Positions 6,598 to 13,235 of a stretch of DNA of 19,939 nt are shown piece by piece. Numbering within the stretch: position 1 is the stretch's first letter; each line of letters starts with the position of its first letter. The translations under genes were made by a program, and so were the position numbers. The notes beneath the pieces were generated by a model. The model ran no database searches. It saw nothing but the letters and a program-made list of their open reading frames with translations, and had not been told where the DNA came from. The stretch is from JBQTJN01 sp052387095 (GTDB lineage: Bacteria > Pseudomonadota > Alphaproteobacteria > Micavibrionales > Micavibrionaceae), in contig JBQTJN010000004.1 in assembly GCA_052387095.1 (NCBI GenBank), positions 1-19,939 of the forward strand, read 5' to 3'.

Positions 6598-8409
6598 ATG
6601 CTCAAAAATTTAACAATTTGCTTCATCTTTCTGGCTGTTTCAGCTTTTGCGTCCCCCGCCCAGGCCGAAACTCTCCCCGTCCACGGCCTCGCCATGCACG
6701 GCACGCCGAAATACCCCGCCGATTTTAAACATCTTGATTACGCTAACCCCGAAGCTCCGAAGGGCGGTACGCTCAAACTCCATGCCATCGGCACCTTCGA
6801 CTCGCTGAATCCTTTCATCGTCAAGGGCACACCCGCCGGCGGCCTTATCTATCTCGGTCAGAGTTTCCTCTACGACGCGCTGATGGAGCAAAGCTATGAC
6901 GAACCGTTCTCCATGTACTGCCTGCTCTGCGAAACGCTCGAACTGCCCGCTGATCATGGCTCCATCACTTTCAATCTGCGCAAGGATGCAAAATGGCACG
7001 ACGGCAAACCCGTCACCGCCGATGACGTGATCTTCAGCTACAACATTTTCATGGAAAAGGGCACGCCCTTCTTCAAGGCCTATTATGGCGATGTCGAAAG
7101 CGTGACGGCCGAAAGCCCGCACCGCGTCACCTTTAAATTCAAACATAATAAAAACGCCGAACTGCCCCTTATCATCGGCCAGCTCAGCATCATTCCCAAA
7201 CACTACTGGACTGCAGAAGGCCGTGTCTTCGATCAGACCTCACTGAGCGCCCCTTTGGGAAGCGGCTCTTATAAAGTCGGCGCCGTGCAGGCCGGGCGCA
7301 GCATCGAGTATCTCCGCGTGCCGGATTACTGGGGCAAGGACCTGCCTATCAATAAGGGGCGCTTCAATTTCGACAGGATCTCATACGATTATTACCGCGA
7401 CAATGACGTCGCACTCGAAGCCTTCTTCGCCGGCCAGTACGACACGCGCGAGGAAAATACCGCCAAGCTCTGGGCCACCGCCTATAAGGCCAAGCCGGTG
7501 CAGGACGGGCGCATAACGAAAGCCGAAATCCCGCATGAACGCCCGCAAGGCATGCAGTCTTTTATCTACAACATCCGCCGTTCCGTTTTTCAGGATGCAA
7601 AAGTGCGCGAAGCGCTTGCCTACGCCTTCGATTTCGAATGGTCGAACAAGCAATTCGCCTACGGTGCCTATAAACGCTCGCGCAGCTATTTCTCAAACTC
7701 GGAACTGGCTTCGACCGGCCTTCCCGCGGGCCGCGAACTGGAAATCCTCGAAAAATACCGCGGTAAAATCCCGAACTCCGTTTTCACAGCCGAATACAAC
7801 CCGCCGAAAAGCGACGGCTCCGGCAACAACCGCGCCGGACTTGCCCAGGCCAAGAAAATCCTCGACGAAGCCGGCTATGTCATGGGCAAGGACGGTATCC
7901 GCGCCAAAAATGGGCAAAAACTGCAATTTGAGATCATCGATTCCAACCCGCAATTCGAACGCTGGGTGCTCCCCTTTATCGCCAACCTCAAACGCCTTGG
8001 CGTCGCCGCCTCGTTTCGTGTCATCGACAGCGCACAATACCAGAACCGCATGAATAATTTCGATTTCGACATGACGATCGGCTCATTCCCGCAATCCAGC
8101 TCTCCCGGCAACGAGCAGCGCGAATTCTGGGGCTCGGAAAAATCCGACATGCCGGGCTCCCGCAACTATATCGGCATCAAGGATCCGGTCATCGACGAAA
8201 TCATCGAGAATCTGATCCAGGTCAAAACGCGCGAGGAGCTCGTTGCCTACTGCCACGCGCTCGACCGCATCCTGCAATGGAATTTCTATTCGATCCCGCA
8301 GTGGCACAATGACCACTGGCGCCTCGCATGGTGGAACAAATTGCAAAAACCGGACAAACTCTCCGGCCTGACGCCGGGTATTACGGATACGTGGTGGGCG
8401 AAAGAATAA
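6598..8409 (+). CDS. yejA: Peptide ABC transporter substrate-binding protein, YejA family
   Basis: A 603-aa periplasmic family 5 solute-binding protein for oligopeptide uptake; in enterobacteria the YejABEF system imports peptides such as microcin C. A signal peptide covers residues 1-23 (cleavage after AQA). The mature start HGLAMHGTPKYPADF, then YANPEAPKGG, FDSLNPFIVKG and KWHDGKPVTADDVIFSY, is characteristic of the YejA branch. I chose the ATG at 6598 because it gives a compact signal peptide; ATG 6583 is possible, and the open frame back to a TTG at 6544 lies in repeat copy B. The cognate permeases YejB and YejE are encoded at 10206 and 11824, separated from yejA by four kinds of insertion: a repeat pair, a GIY-YIG gene, kdsB and a phosphatase gene. 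No ATPase gene follows in the window. Confidence 0.92.
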   Translation: MLKNLTICFIFLAVSAFASPAQAETLPVHGLAMHGTPKYPADFKHLDYANPEAPKGGTLKLHAIGTFDSLNPFIVKGTPAGGLIYLGQSFLYDALMEQSYDEPFSMYCLLCETLELPADHGSITFNLRKDAKWHDGKPVTADDVIFSYNIFMEKGTPFFKAYYGDVESVTAESPHRVTFKFKHNKNAELPLIIGQLSIIPKHYWTAEGRVFDQTSLSAPLGSGSYKVGAVQAGRSIEYLRVPDYWGKDLPINKGRFNFDRISYDYYRDNDVALEAFFAGQYDTREENTAKLWATAYKAKPVQDGRITKAEIPHERPQGMQSFIYNIRRSVFQDAKVREALAYAFDFEWSNKQFAYGAYKRSRSYFSNSELASTGLPAGRELEILEKYRGKIPNSVFTAEYNPPKSDGSGNNRAGLAQAKKILDEAGYVMGKDGIRAKNGQKLQFEIIDSNPQFERWVLPFIANLKRLGVAASFRVIDSAQYQNRMNNFDFDMTIGSFPQSSSPGNEQREFWGSEKSDMPGSRNYIGIKDPVIDEIIENLIQVKTREELVAYCHALDRILQWNFYSIPQWHNDHWRLAWWNKLQKPDKLSGLTPGITDTWWAKE

Positions 8410-8417
8410 TTTAACCT

Positions 8418-8445
8418 GTCATCCCCGCGAAGGCGGGGATCCGGC
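8418..8445. repeat. Palindromic repeat, copy C left end
   Basis: GTCATCCCCGC-GAA-GGCGGGGATCCGGC, a compact GC hairpin 8 nt after the yejA stop and 4 nt before the ATG of the GIY-YIG gene. It matches the left halves of copies A, B and D and faces inward toward the gene. It is so close to the start codon that no ordinary ribosome site fits, so any translation signal must lie in the repeat itself. Confidence 0.92.
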
Positions 8446-8449
8446 AAAA

Positions 8450-8740
8450 ATGAAAACATATTACGTTTATATATTAGCCAAAGAACGCAACAGCACATTC
8501 TATATAGGAATGACTTCTAACCTTGTTAAAAGAATTACAGAACATAGAGATGAATTTGTGGATGGTTTCACTCAAAAATATGGGATAAAGAATCTTGTGT
8601 ACTATGAAACTTTTGATGACCCGGAAAATGCAATAAAACGTGAAAAACGCTTGAAAAAATGGAACAGGACATGGAAGATGCGGATCATCGAGGAAATGAA
8701 CCCTGACTGGAAAGATTTATACGAAGATATTTGCAAGTGA
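8450..8740 (+). CDS. Small GIY-YIG domain nuclease, enclosed by inverted palindromic repeats
   Basis: A 96-aa single-domain protein of the GIY-YIG superfamily (YhbQ/UPF0213-like size class). The GIY-equivalent is YVYIL (residues 5-9), the YIG is at 18-20 (FYIGMTSNLVKRITEH), the conserved Arg is R28, and the metal-binding Glu is E65 in AIKREKRLKKW. Family members are candidate structure- or site-directed DNA nucleases; most single-domain ones have no known substrate. The gene is more AT-rich than yejA and kdsB on either side. It begins 4 nt after a palindromic repeat and ends just before another palindrome (8741-8770) in the opposite sense. This looks like an inserted module in the yejA-kdsB gap and makes the protein a candidate partner of the repeats, which is inference only. 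Confidence 0.88.
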   Translation: MKTYYVYILAKERNSTFYIGMTSNLVKRITEHRDEFVDGFTQKYGIKNLVYYETFDDPENAIKREKRLKKWNRTWKMRIIEEMNPDWKDLYEDICK

Positions 8741-8770
8741 TGCCGCATGCCCGCCTTCGCGGGCATGACA
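8741..8770. repeat. Palindromic repeat, copy C right end (variant)
   Basis: It starts directly after the GIY-YIG stop codon. The perfect stem ATGCCCGC-CTTC-GCGGGCAT (8747-8766) is followed by GACA, the same outer GACA end as the right halves of copies A, B and D. Its core (GCCCGC) differs from the CCCCCGC of those ends, so it is a relative rather than an identical copy. Confidence 0.8.
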
Positions 8771-8795
8771 AAATAAAAGGCTTTTTACTAAGACA

Positions 8796-9575
8796 ATGAA
8801 AATCGCCATCATCATCCCCGCCCGTTACGGCTCCTCGCGCTTTCCCGGCAAGCCGCTGGCGAAAATCGCCGGAAAAACCATGCTCCAGCGCGTCGTGGAA
8901 ATTTCCGAAACCGCCGCAACGGATTTTGACAATGTCTCGATCTTTGTCACGACGGAGGACCAGCGTATCGCCGATCACGCCAAGGACATCGGGGTGCCGT
9001 GCATCCTGACCTCGCCTGACTGCCCGACCGGGTCCGACCGCGCGCTTGAAGCGATTCAGAAGTCCGGCCAGATTTTCGATTTCATCATCAATCTTCAGGG
9101 CGATGCGCCCTTCACCACGCCGGAAACGATTGCCGCCCTGATCTATGCCTTCCAGAAAAACCGCGCGCTAGAAGTGGTCACGCCAGCCCATCTCCTGACA
9201 TGGGATGAACTGGATCGCCTGCGGGAAAACAAGAAAACAACACCCTTCAGCGGCACGACCATCACTATCAATGAAAAAGGCCGCGCCCTCTGGTTTTCAA
9301 AAAACATTATCCCCGCCCTGCGCACCGAAGACCGCAGTCAGGAACTCTCCCCCGTCTTCCAGCATATCGGACTTTATGGATTCCGCCGGGATGCACTGGA
9401 AAAATTCTGCGCCCTGCAGCAAAGCCCGTATGAAAAACTGGAAGGTCTGGAACAACTGCGTCTGCTTGAAAACGGCATCGCCATCCACACGGTCAAGGTC
9501 GATGTACCCGTCATTCATTCCGGCATCGACTCGCCGGAGGACCTGCAACGCGCCGAAAAATATTTCAGCTCATGA
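8796..9575 (+). CDS. kdsB: 3-deoxy-manno-octulosonate cytidylyltransferase KdsB
   Basis: A 259-aa cytosolic enzyme activating Kdo as CMP-Kdo for lipid A-core assembly. The nucleotide-binding N-terminus IIIPARYGSSRFPGKPLAKIAGK is diagnostic. Further landmarks: VTTEDQRIAD, GSDRALEA (usual SGTDR), INLQGDAPF (usual NxQGDEP; the metal-ligand Asp is kept but the following Glu is Ala), ALWFSKNIIP, HIGLYGFRRDALEKF, EKLEGLEQLRLLENG and the C-terminal SGIDSPEDLQRAEKYF containing the second metal Asp. It is slightly longer than the usual 245-250 aa. The SGTDR and QGDEP changes leave room for a related sugar-acid substrate, but Kdo is most likely. The stop overlaps the next gene's ATG by 4 nt (ATGA), implying translational coupling. 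Confidence 0.88.
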   Translation: MKIAIIIPARYGSSRFPGKPLAKIAGKTMLQRVVEISETAATDFDNVSIFVTTEDQRIADHAKDIGVPCILTSPDCPTGSDRALEAIQKSGQIFDFIINLQGDAPFTTPETIAALIYAFQKNRALEVVTPAHLLTWDELDRLRENKKTTPFSGTTITINEKGRALWFSKNIIPALRTEDRSQELSPVFQHIGLYGFRRDALEKFCALQQSPYEKLEGLEQLRLLENGIAIHTVKVDVPVIHSGIDSPEDLQRAEKYFSS

Positions 9576-10189
9576 CGACGCTCATCATTGCACGGCACGG
9601 CAATACTTTTGAAGACGGCGAAACACCGCGCCGCGTCGGCGCCCGCACAGACCTGCCGCTCACCGGTAAAGGGCGCGAGCAGAGCCGCGCCATTGGCCGC
9701 TATCTAAAAGAAAACCAGCTGATTCCCGATGTCATTTACGCCTCAACTTTGCAGCGCACGATCGAAACCGCGAAACTGGCCGTAAAGGAAAGCGGCGTGA
9801 CCAACCCGGTCTTTGAGCTGGCCATCTTCAACGAGATTGATTACGGCCCCGATGAAAACAAGACCGAACAGGATGTCATGGCCCGCATCGGCCGGGAGGC
9901 GATCGCAAACTGGGATCAGAAGGGTGTTGTTCCGCCCGGCTGGCTGGCCGACCCGGCGCTTATCATCCGCAACTGGCTCGATTTCGCCGGCCAAATCACC
10001 GCGCATGACGACAATGAAACCGTGCTCATTGTGACTTCAAACGGCCTCGCCCGCTTCGCGCCGCACATCACGGGAGATTTCGAAAGCTTTCGCAAAACCC
10101 ATCCGCTCAAGCTCACCACCGGCGCGCTCGGGATTTTTGTGTTTGAAAATGGAAAATGGCTCGCTAAGGGCTGGAATATCCGCCCGTAA
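9572..10189 (+). CDS. Histidine phosphatase (phosphoglycerate mutase-like) family protein
   Basis: A 205-aa cytosolic protein of the histidine phosphatase superfamily. The nucleophile motif RHG is at residues 8-10 (ARHGNTF). The DLPLTGKGREQSR helix, SxLQRTIETA (with the phosphate-pocket Arg) and the acid-side segment FNEIDYGPDE are present. The second catalytic His motif, normally SHGG, reads VTSNGLARF, so His appears to be replaced by Asn. That suggests either a specialised subfamily or reduced phosphatase activity. The substrate is unknown. A 4-nt ATGA overlap with kdsB implies linked expression and perhaps a role in sugar-phosphate or LPS precursor metabolism, but the canonical Kdo-8-phosphate phosphatase KdsC is a HAD enzyme, so this is not KdsC. 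The yejB gene starts 16 nt downstream. Confidence 0.85.
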   Translation: MTTLIIARHGNTFEDGETPRRVGARTDLPLTGKGREQSRAIGRYLKENQLIPDVIYASTLQRTIETAKLAVKESGVTNPVFELAIFNEIDYGPDENKTEQDVMARIGREAIANWDQKGVVPPGWLADPALIIRNWLDFAGQITAHDDNETVLIVTSNGLARFAPHITGDFESFRKTHPLKLTTGALGIFVFENGKWLAKGWNIRP

Positions 10190-10205
10190 AAGGTAAAGTA
10201 AGCGC

Positions 10206-11303
10206 ATGGCTTCATACATCTTCCGCCGCCTGCTCCTGATGCTCCCCACCCTGTTCGGTATATTGCTGGTCAGCTTCGTCATTATCCAGTTCGTCCCCGG
10301 CGGCCCCGTCGAGCGCATGATCGCGCAGCTCCAGGGCCACGGCACGGAAGCCACCGCCCGTTTTGGCGGCGGTTCGGGTGGCGATGTCGCCGGCTCAATG
10401 CAGAGCGCCATCGGCCAGAGCAGCAAGTATCGAGGCGCTCAAGGACTCGACCCCGAATTCATTAAGGAACTCGAAACGCTCTACGGTTTCGACAAGCCTG
10501 CACCGGAACGCTTCTGGATTATGCTGAAAAATTACGCGCGGTTCGATTTCGGCCAGAGTTATTACCGCGATGTCGGCGTCCTCGGTCTCATCCTTGAAAA
10601 AATGCCGGTCTCGATCTCGCTTGGCCTGTGGTCGACGCTCATTATTTACCTGGTCTCTATCCCGCTCGGCATTAAAAAGGCCGTCCGCGACGGCAGCGCC
10701 TTCGATTTCTGGACCAGCGCCGCCGTGTTTTTCGGCTATTCCATTCCCGCCTTCATGTTTGCCATCCTGCTCATCGTGATTTTCGCAGGCGGCCGTTATC
10801 TCGACTGGTTCCCGCTGCGCGGGCTGGTCTCCGATAACTGGCGGGAGATGAATATGTTCCAGCTTGCGGCCGATTATATGTGGCACATGACGCTGCCAAT
10901 TCTCGCCATGGTCATTCACGGCTTCGCCAGCCTGACCCTGCTCACGAAAAATTCCTTCCTCGATGAGATCAATAAGCAATATGTCCTCACCGCCCGCGCG
11001 AAAGGCCTCTCCGAACGCCAGGTGCTCTACGGCCATGTCTTCCGCAACGCCATGCTGATCGTAATCGCCGGCTTTCCCGCTGCGTTCATTCATATTTTCT
11101 TTACCGGCGCATTGCTGATCGAGGTGATTTTCTCGCTCGATGGTCTCGGCCTGCTCGGCTACGAAAGCATCATCAACCGCGACTACCCCGTCGTGCTCGG
11201 CACGCTCTTTATAAACGCACTGGTGGGATTGGTCATGACCCTGATCCGCGACGTCGTGTACGTGCTCGTCGATCCCCGCATTGATTTCGAGGCGAGAAGT
11301 TAA
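10206..11303 (+). CDS. yejB: Peptide ABC transporter permease YejB
   Basis: A 365-aa inner-membrane permease of the DppB/OppB type, YejB branch. The first helix follows the typical YIFRRLLLMLPTLFGILLVSF start. A large periplasmic insertion (about 35-130) contains a Gly-rich patch and the LYGFDKPAPERF segment. Transmembrane helices follow from about 135, and the EAA-type cytoplasmic loop lies at about 261-282 (LTARAKGLSERQVLYGHVFRNAM), where the ATPase docks. The C-terminus VYVLVDPRIDF is characteristic of this family. It pairs with YejE at 11824. Between them an AT-rich gene and two repeat ends have intervened, which is not the usual contiguous yejABEF layout. Confidence 0.94.
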   Translation: MASYIFRRLLLMLPTLFGILLVSFVIIQFVPGGPVERMIAQLQGHGTEATARFGGGSGGDVAGSMQSAIGQSSKYRGAQGLDPEFIKELETLYGFDKPAPERFWIMLKNYARFDFGQSYYRDVGVLGLILEKMPVSISLGLWSTLIIYLVSIPLGIKKAVRDGSAFDFWTSAAVFFGYSIPAFMFAILLIVIFAGGRYLDWFPLRGLVSDNWREMNMFQLAADYMWHMTLPILAMVIHGFASLTLLTKNSFLDEINKQYVLTARAKGLSERQVLYGHVFRNAMLIVIAGFPAAFIHIFFTGALLIEVIFSLDGLGLLGYESIINRDYPVVLGTLFINALVGLVMTLIRDVVYVLVDPRIDFEARS

Positions 11304-11312
11304 CTTTACAAC

Positions 11313-11340
11313 GTCATCCCCGCGAAGACGGGGATCCGGC
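11313..11340. repeat. Palindromic repeat, copy D left end
   Basis: GTCATCCCCGC-GAA-GACGGGGATCCGGC, 9 nt after the yejB stop. It is nearly identical to the copy C left end; one base (A in GACGGGG) breaks the stem. It faces inward toward the AT-rich gene at 11356. Confidence 0.92.
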
Positions 11341-11355
11341 AAGAAAAGGAACAAA

Positions 11356-11823
11356 ATGTCTTTTTTCAAAAATTTTTTTGGATCACTTAAAAAGAGTTAT
11401 CGTCTTCGCAAGATTCAAACTAAAATTTTTCCTCTAGACCTAAACGCAAATAATATACATCATCATTTTTATACTGATGTCTCCAAATTTGAAAAAGAAT
11501 ATTTTGATCTTTGCGAAACGGACAAAAATATTCAGGCAATAATGCAAAAATATAATTTATCACGGGATAATTTAAAAAAAATATATGAGAATTTATTAAA
11601 CGAAGGCGCAGACCAATGGAAAAAGGGGCGTTTTGTAGCACTTTCAACTATCGCTTATCCTGAATCGCTTATGTTTTATCTAGAAGCTAAAAACAATAAA
11701 ATGTCGGGTCCAGAGATTGCCTATACTCTTCTTCAATATGGGGATAATAAAATTAAAATAGGCCAATTGCATAAAGAGATTAATAGCCGGACCCCCGCCT
11801 TCGCGGGGGTGACAGAAGGGTAA
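11356..11823 (+). CDS. AT-rich orphan protein between two inverted repeat ends; C-terminus read from the repeat
   Basis: A 155-aa protein that I do not recognise. An upstream in-frame extension to 11281 is only repeat and yejB overlap, so I chose ATG 11356, which has a good ribosome site (AAGGA, 11346-11350, 5 nt away). The body is Lys/Asn/Ile/Tyr-rich with A/T-ending codons, unlike the flanking permease genes, which suggests horizontal origin. It starts FFKNFFGSLKKSYRLRK (basic, aromatic), appears helical and soluble (DNLKKIYENLLNEGADQWKKG), and has no membrane helix. Its last residues (RTPAFAGVTEG) are encoded by the right palindromic repeat, so the native stop was probably lost or captured on insertion. 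It ends directly against the yejE ATG and may be translationally coupled to it. Confidence 0.72.
   Translation: MSFFKNFFGSLKKSYRLRKIQTKIFPLDLNANNIHHHFYTDVSKFEKEYFDLCETDKNIQAIMQKYNLSRDNLKKIYENLLNEGADQWKKGRFVALSTIAYPESLMFYLEAKNNKMSGPEIAYTLLQYGDNKIKIGQLHKEINSRTPAFAGVTEG
11786..11814. repeat. Palindromic repeat, copy D right end
   Basis: GCCGGACCCCCGC-CTTC-GCGGGGGTGACA. Apart from the T/C difference at position 5 it is the inverted counterpart of the left end at 11313. The left end has GTCAT at its outer edge; this one, read inward from the outside, has GTCAC, as do the right ends of copies A and B. It overlaps the last codons of the orphan gene and lies 9 nt before yejE. Confidence 0.92.
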
Positions 11824-12849
11824 ATGGCCTTGTCTCCTTTAACCAAACGCCGCATCGCTCAGTTCCGTGCCAACCGCCGCGGCTATATCAGCTTCTGGAT
11901 TTTCCTCGCACTCTTCATCATCGCCCTCTCCGCCAATTTCATCGCCAACGACAAACCGCTGCTGATCAAATATAACGGCGCACTCTACACACCCGTTTTC
12001 AAAAATTACCCCGAAACAACCTTCGGCGGCGAATTTGAAACCGAAGCCGAATACCGGGATCCCTACGTCTCCGAAATAATCGAAAATAACGGCTGGATCC
12101 TCTGGCCGCCCATCCGCTATTCCTACGACACAATCAACTACAACCTTTCGCAGCCTGCCCCTGCGCCGCCCTCGCGCGACAATATCTTCGGCACAGACGA
12201 CCAGGGCCGCGACGTCGCCGCCCGCGTGATTTACGGCTTCCGCATTTCCGTCCTTTTCGGCCTCACCCTGACACTCGTCAGCTCTCTCATTGGTGTTACG
12301 GCCGGCGCCATCCAGGGCTATTACGGCGGCAAGATCGACATGGCCATGCAGCGCATGATCGAGGTCTGGGCCTCCATGCCCTCGCTCTACATCCTAATTA
12401 TTTTCTCCGCGATGTTCGTGCCGGGCTTCTGGACGTTGCTTGCCATCCTGCTTCTCTTCTCATGGGTCAGCCTCGTCGATGTCGTGCGCGCCGAATTCCT
12501 CCGCACCCGCAATTTCGATTACGTGCGCGCCGCTGGCGCGCTCGGCGTGCCGAACTCTACAATCATCCGCCGCCATGTTCTCCCCAATGCGATGGTCGCA
12601 ACACTGACTTTCATGCCCTTCATCCTGACCGGCTCCATCACCGCGCTCACCTCGCTTGATTTCCTGGGATTAGGCCTGCCGCCCGGCTCGCCCTCACTCG
12701 GCGAACTCCTCGCGCAAGGCAAAAACAATCTGCAGGCCCCGTGGCTCGGCATTGCCGCCTTCGCCTCGCTGGCATTGATGCTGACACTCCTCACCTTCAC
12801 CGGCGAAGCGGTGCGCGACGCCTTCGATCCACGCAAAAACATTCTATGA
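11824..12849 (+). CDS. yejE: Peptide ABC transporter permease YejE
   Basis: A 341-aa inner-membrane permease of the DppC/OppC type, YejE branch. The N-terminus (LTKRRIAQFRANRRGYISFW) leads into helix 1 (about 22-41). A periplasmic region characteristic of YejE follows (YNGALYTPVFKNYPETTFGG, then WPPIRYSYDTINYNL). Next come FGTDDQGRDVAARVIYGFR, further helices, and the EAA loop at about 235-256 (RAAGALGVPNSTIIRRHVLPNA). The C-terminus VRDAFDPRKN is typical. The start codon abuts the stop of the orphan gene (TAA-ATG). It lacks its own obvious ribosome site beyond GAAGGG in the repeat edge, so translation may depend on upstream reading. No yejF-like ATPase gene follows. Confidence 0.94.
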   Translation: MALSPLTKRRIAQFRANRRGYISFWIFLALFIIALSANFIANDKPLLIKYNGALYTPVFKNYPETTFGGEFETEAEYRDPYVSEIIENNGWILWPPIRYSYDTINYNLSQPAPAPPSRDNIFGTDDQGRDVAARVIYGFRISVLFGLTLTLVSSLIGVTAGAIQGYYGGKIDMAMQRMIEVWASMPSLYILIIFSAMFVPGFWTLLAILLLFSWVSLVDVVRAEFLRTRNFDYVRAAGALGVPNSTIIRRHVLPNAMVATLTFMPFILTGSITALTSLDFLGLGLPPGSPSLGELLAQGKNNLQAPWLGIAAFASLALMLTLLTFTGEAVRDAFDPRKNIL

Positions 12850-13235
12850 GCGGCACGGAAGCACTCAAATCCGGCCTCTGGAACTGCCTGCAGCCCGGCG
12901 CGTCCGATATTTTGGCGTGCCGCACCAGGAGAGGCGAGTGCTCATCTTCAGAAAGCTCAATTGATTTTAAAGAAATAGTTTGACTTGAGCGCCCGATTCC
13001 GTTTTTCATACCTCTATGAACCTCTGTGTCGCCACCGTTACCCGTGACCGACGACCGCGCTGACCCTTACGTCAGGCGGCCCCTTCCCTTTGCTTAAAAC
13101 CCAGGAATTCGCGCGCTTCTGACAGACTCTGGCCCCCGCCCACGCGGGCTGCCGGCCTTCTCCTAAATAAACCATTGAAACCCCGTGGATTTTTAGGCAC
13201 TTTCAACCGGAATTCGACAGAACGGCGCCCACACG
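12850..13235. other. 386-bp gap between yejE and the arginine operon; likely operon promoter/leader
   Basis: I see no convincing gene here. The only coding hint is a 45-codon frame starting at 12846 in an ATGA overlap with the yejE stop; its product matches nothing I know. A possible -35 (TTGACT, 12980-12985) is followed by weak -10 candidates near 13003-13020. Downstream are a small hairpin CTGAC-CCTTAC-GTCAG (13060-13075) and a GC hairpin CCCGC-CCAC-GCGGG (13135-13148) that resembles a decayed right half of the palindromic repeat. The stretch 12984-13235 could be a structured leader of the arginine operon or a small RNA gene; this is inference. Confidence 0.35.

Noticed and set aside
10395..11369. 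Long open frame (324 codons) on the minus strand opposite yejB
   Set aside because: It is the antisense shadow of a secure permease gene, with Asp/Glu/His-rich shadow composition, and its first residues come from the palindromic repeat.
12846..12983. 45-codon frame overlapping the yejE stop (MSGTEALKSG...)
   Set aside because: The ATGA overlap is tempting for a coupled gene, but there is no ribosome site, no recognisable product, and it does not resemble a YejF start.
13135..13148. Rho-independent terminator for yejE at the GC hairpin
   Set aside because: There is no T run after the stem, and it lies nearly 300 bp beyond the yejE stop; it is more likely a decayed repeat half.
12984..13160. 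Resemblance to 6S RNA (CTTGAGC, CATACC, later GCTTAAAAC)
   Set aside because: Only short motif similarity from memory; I could not fold the long closing stem and central bubble that define 6S RNA. A covariance-model scan would settle it.
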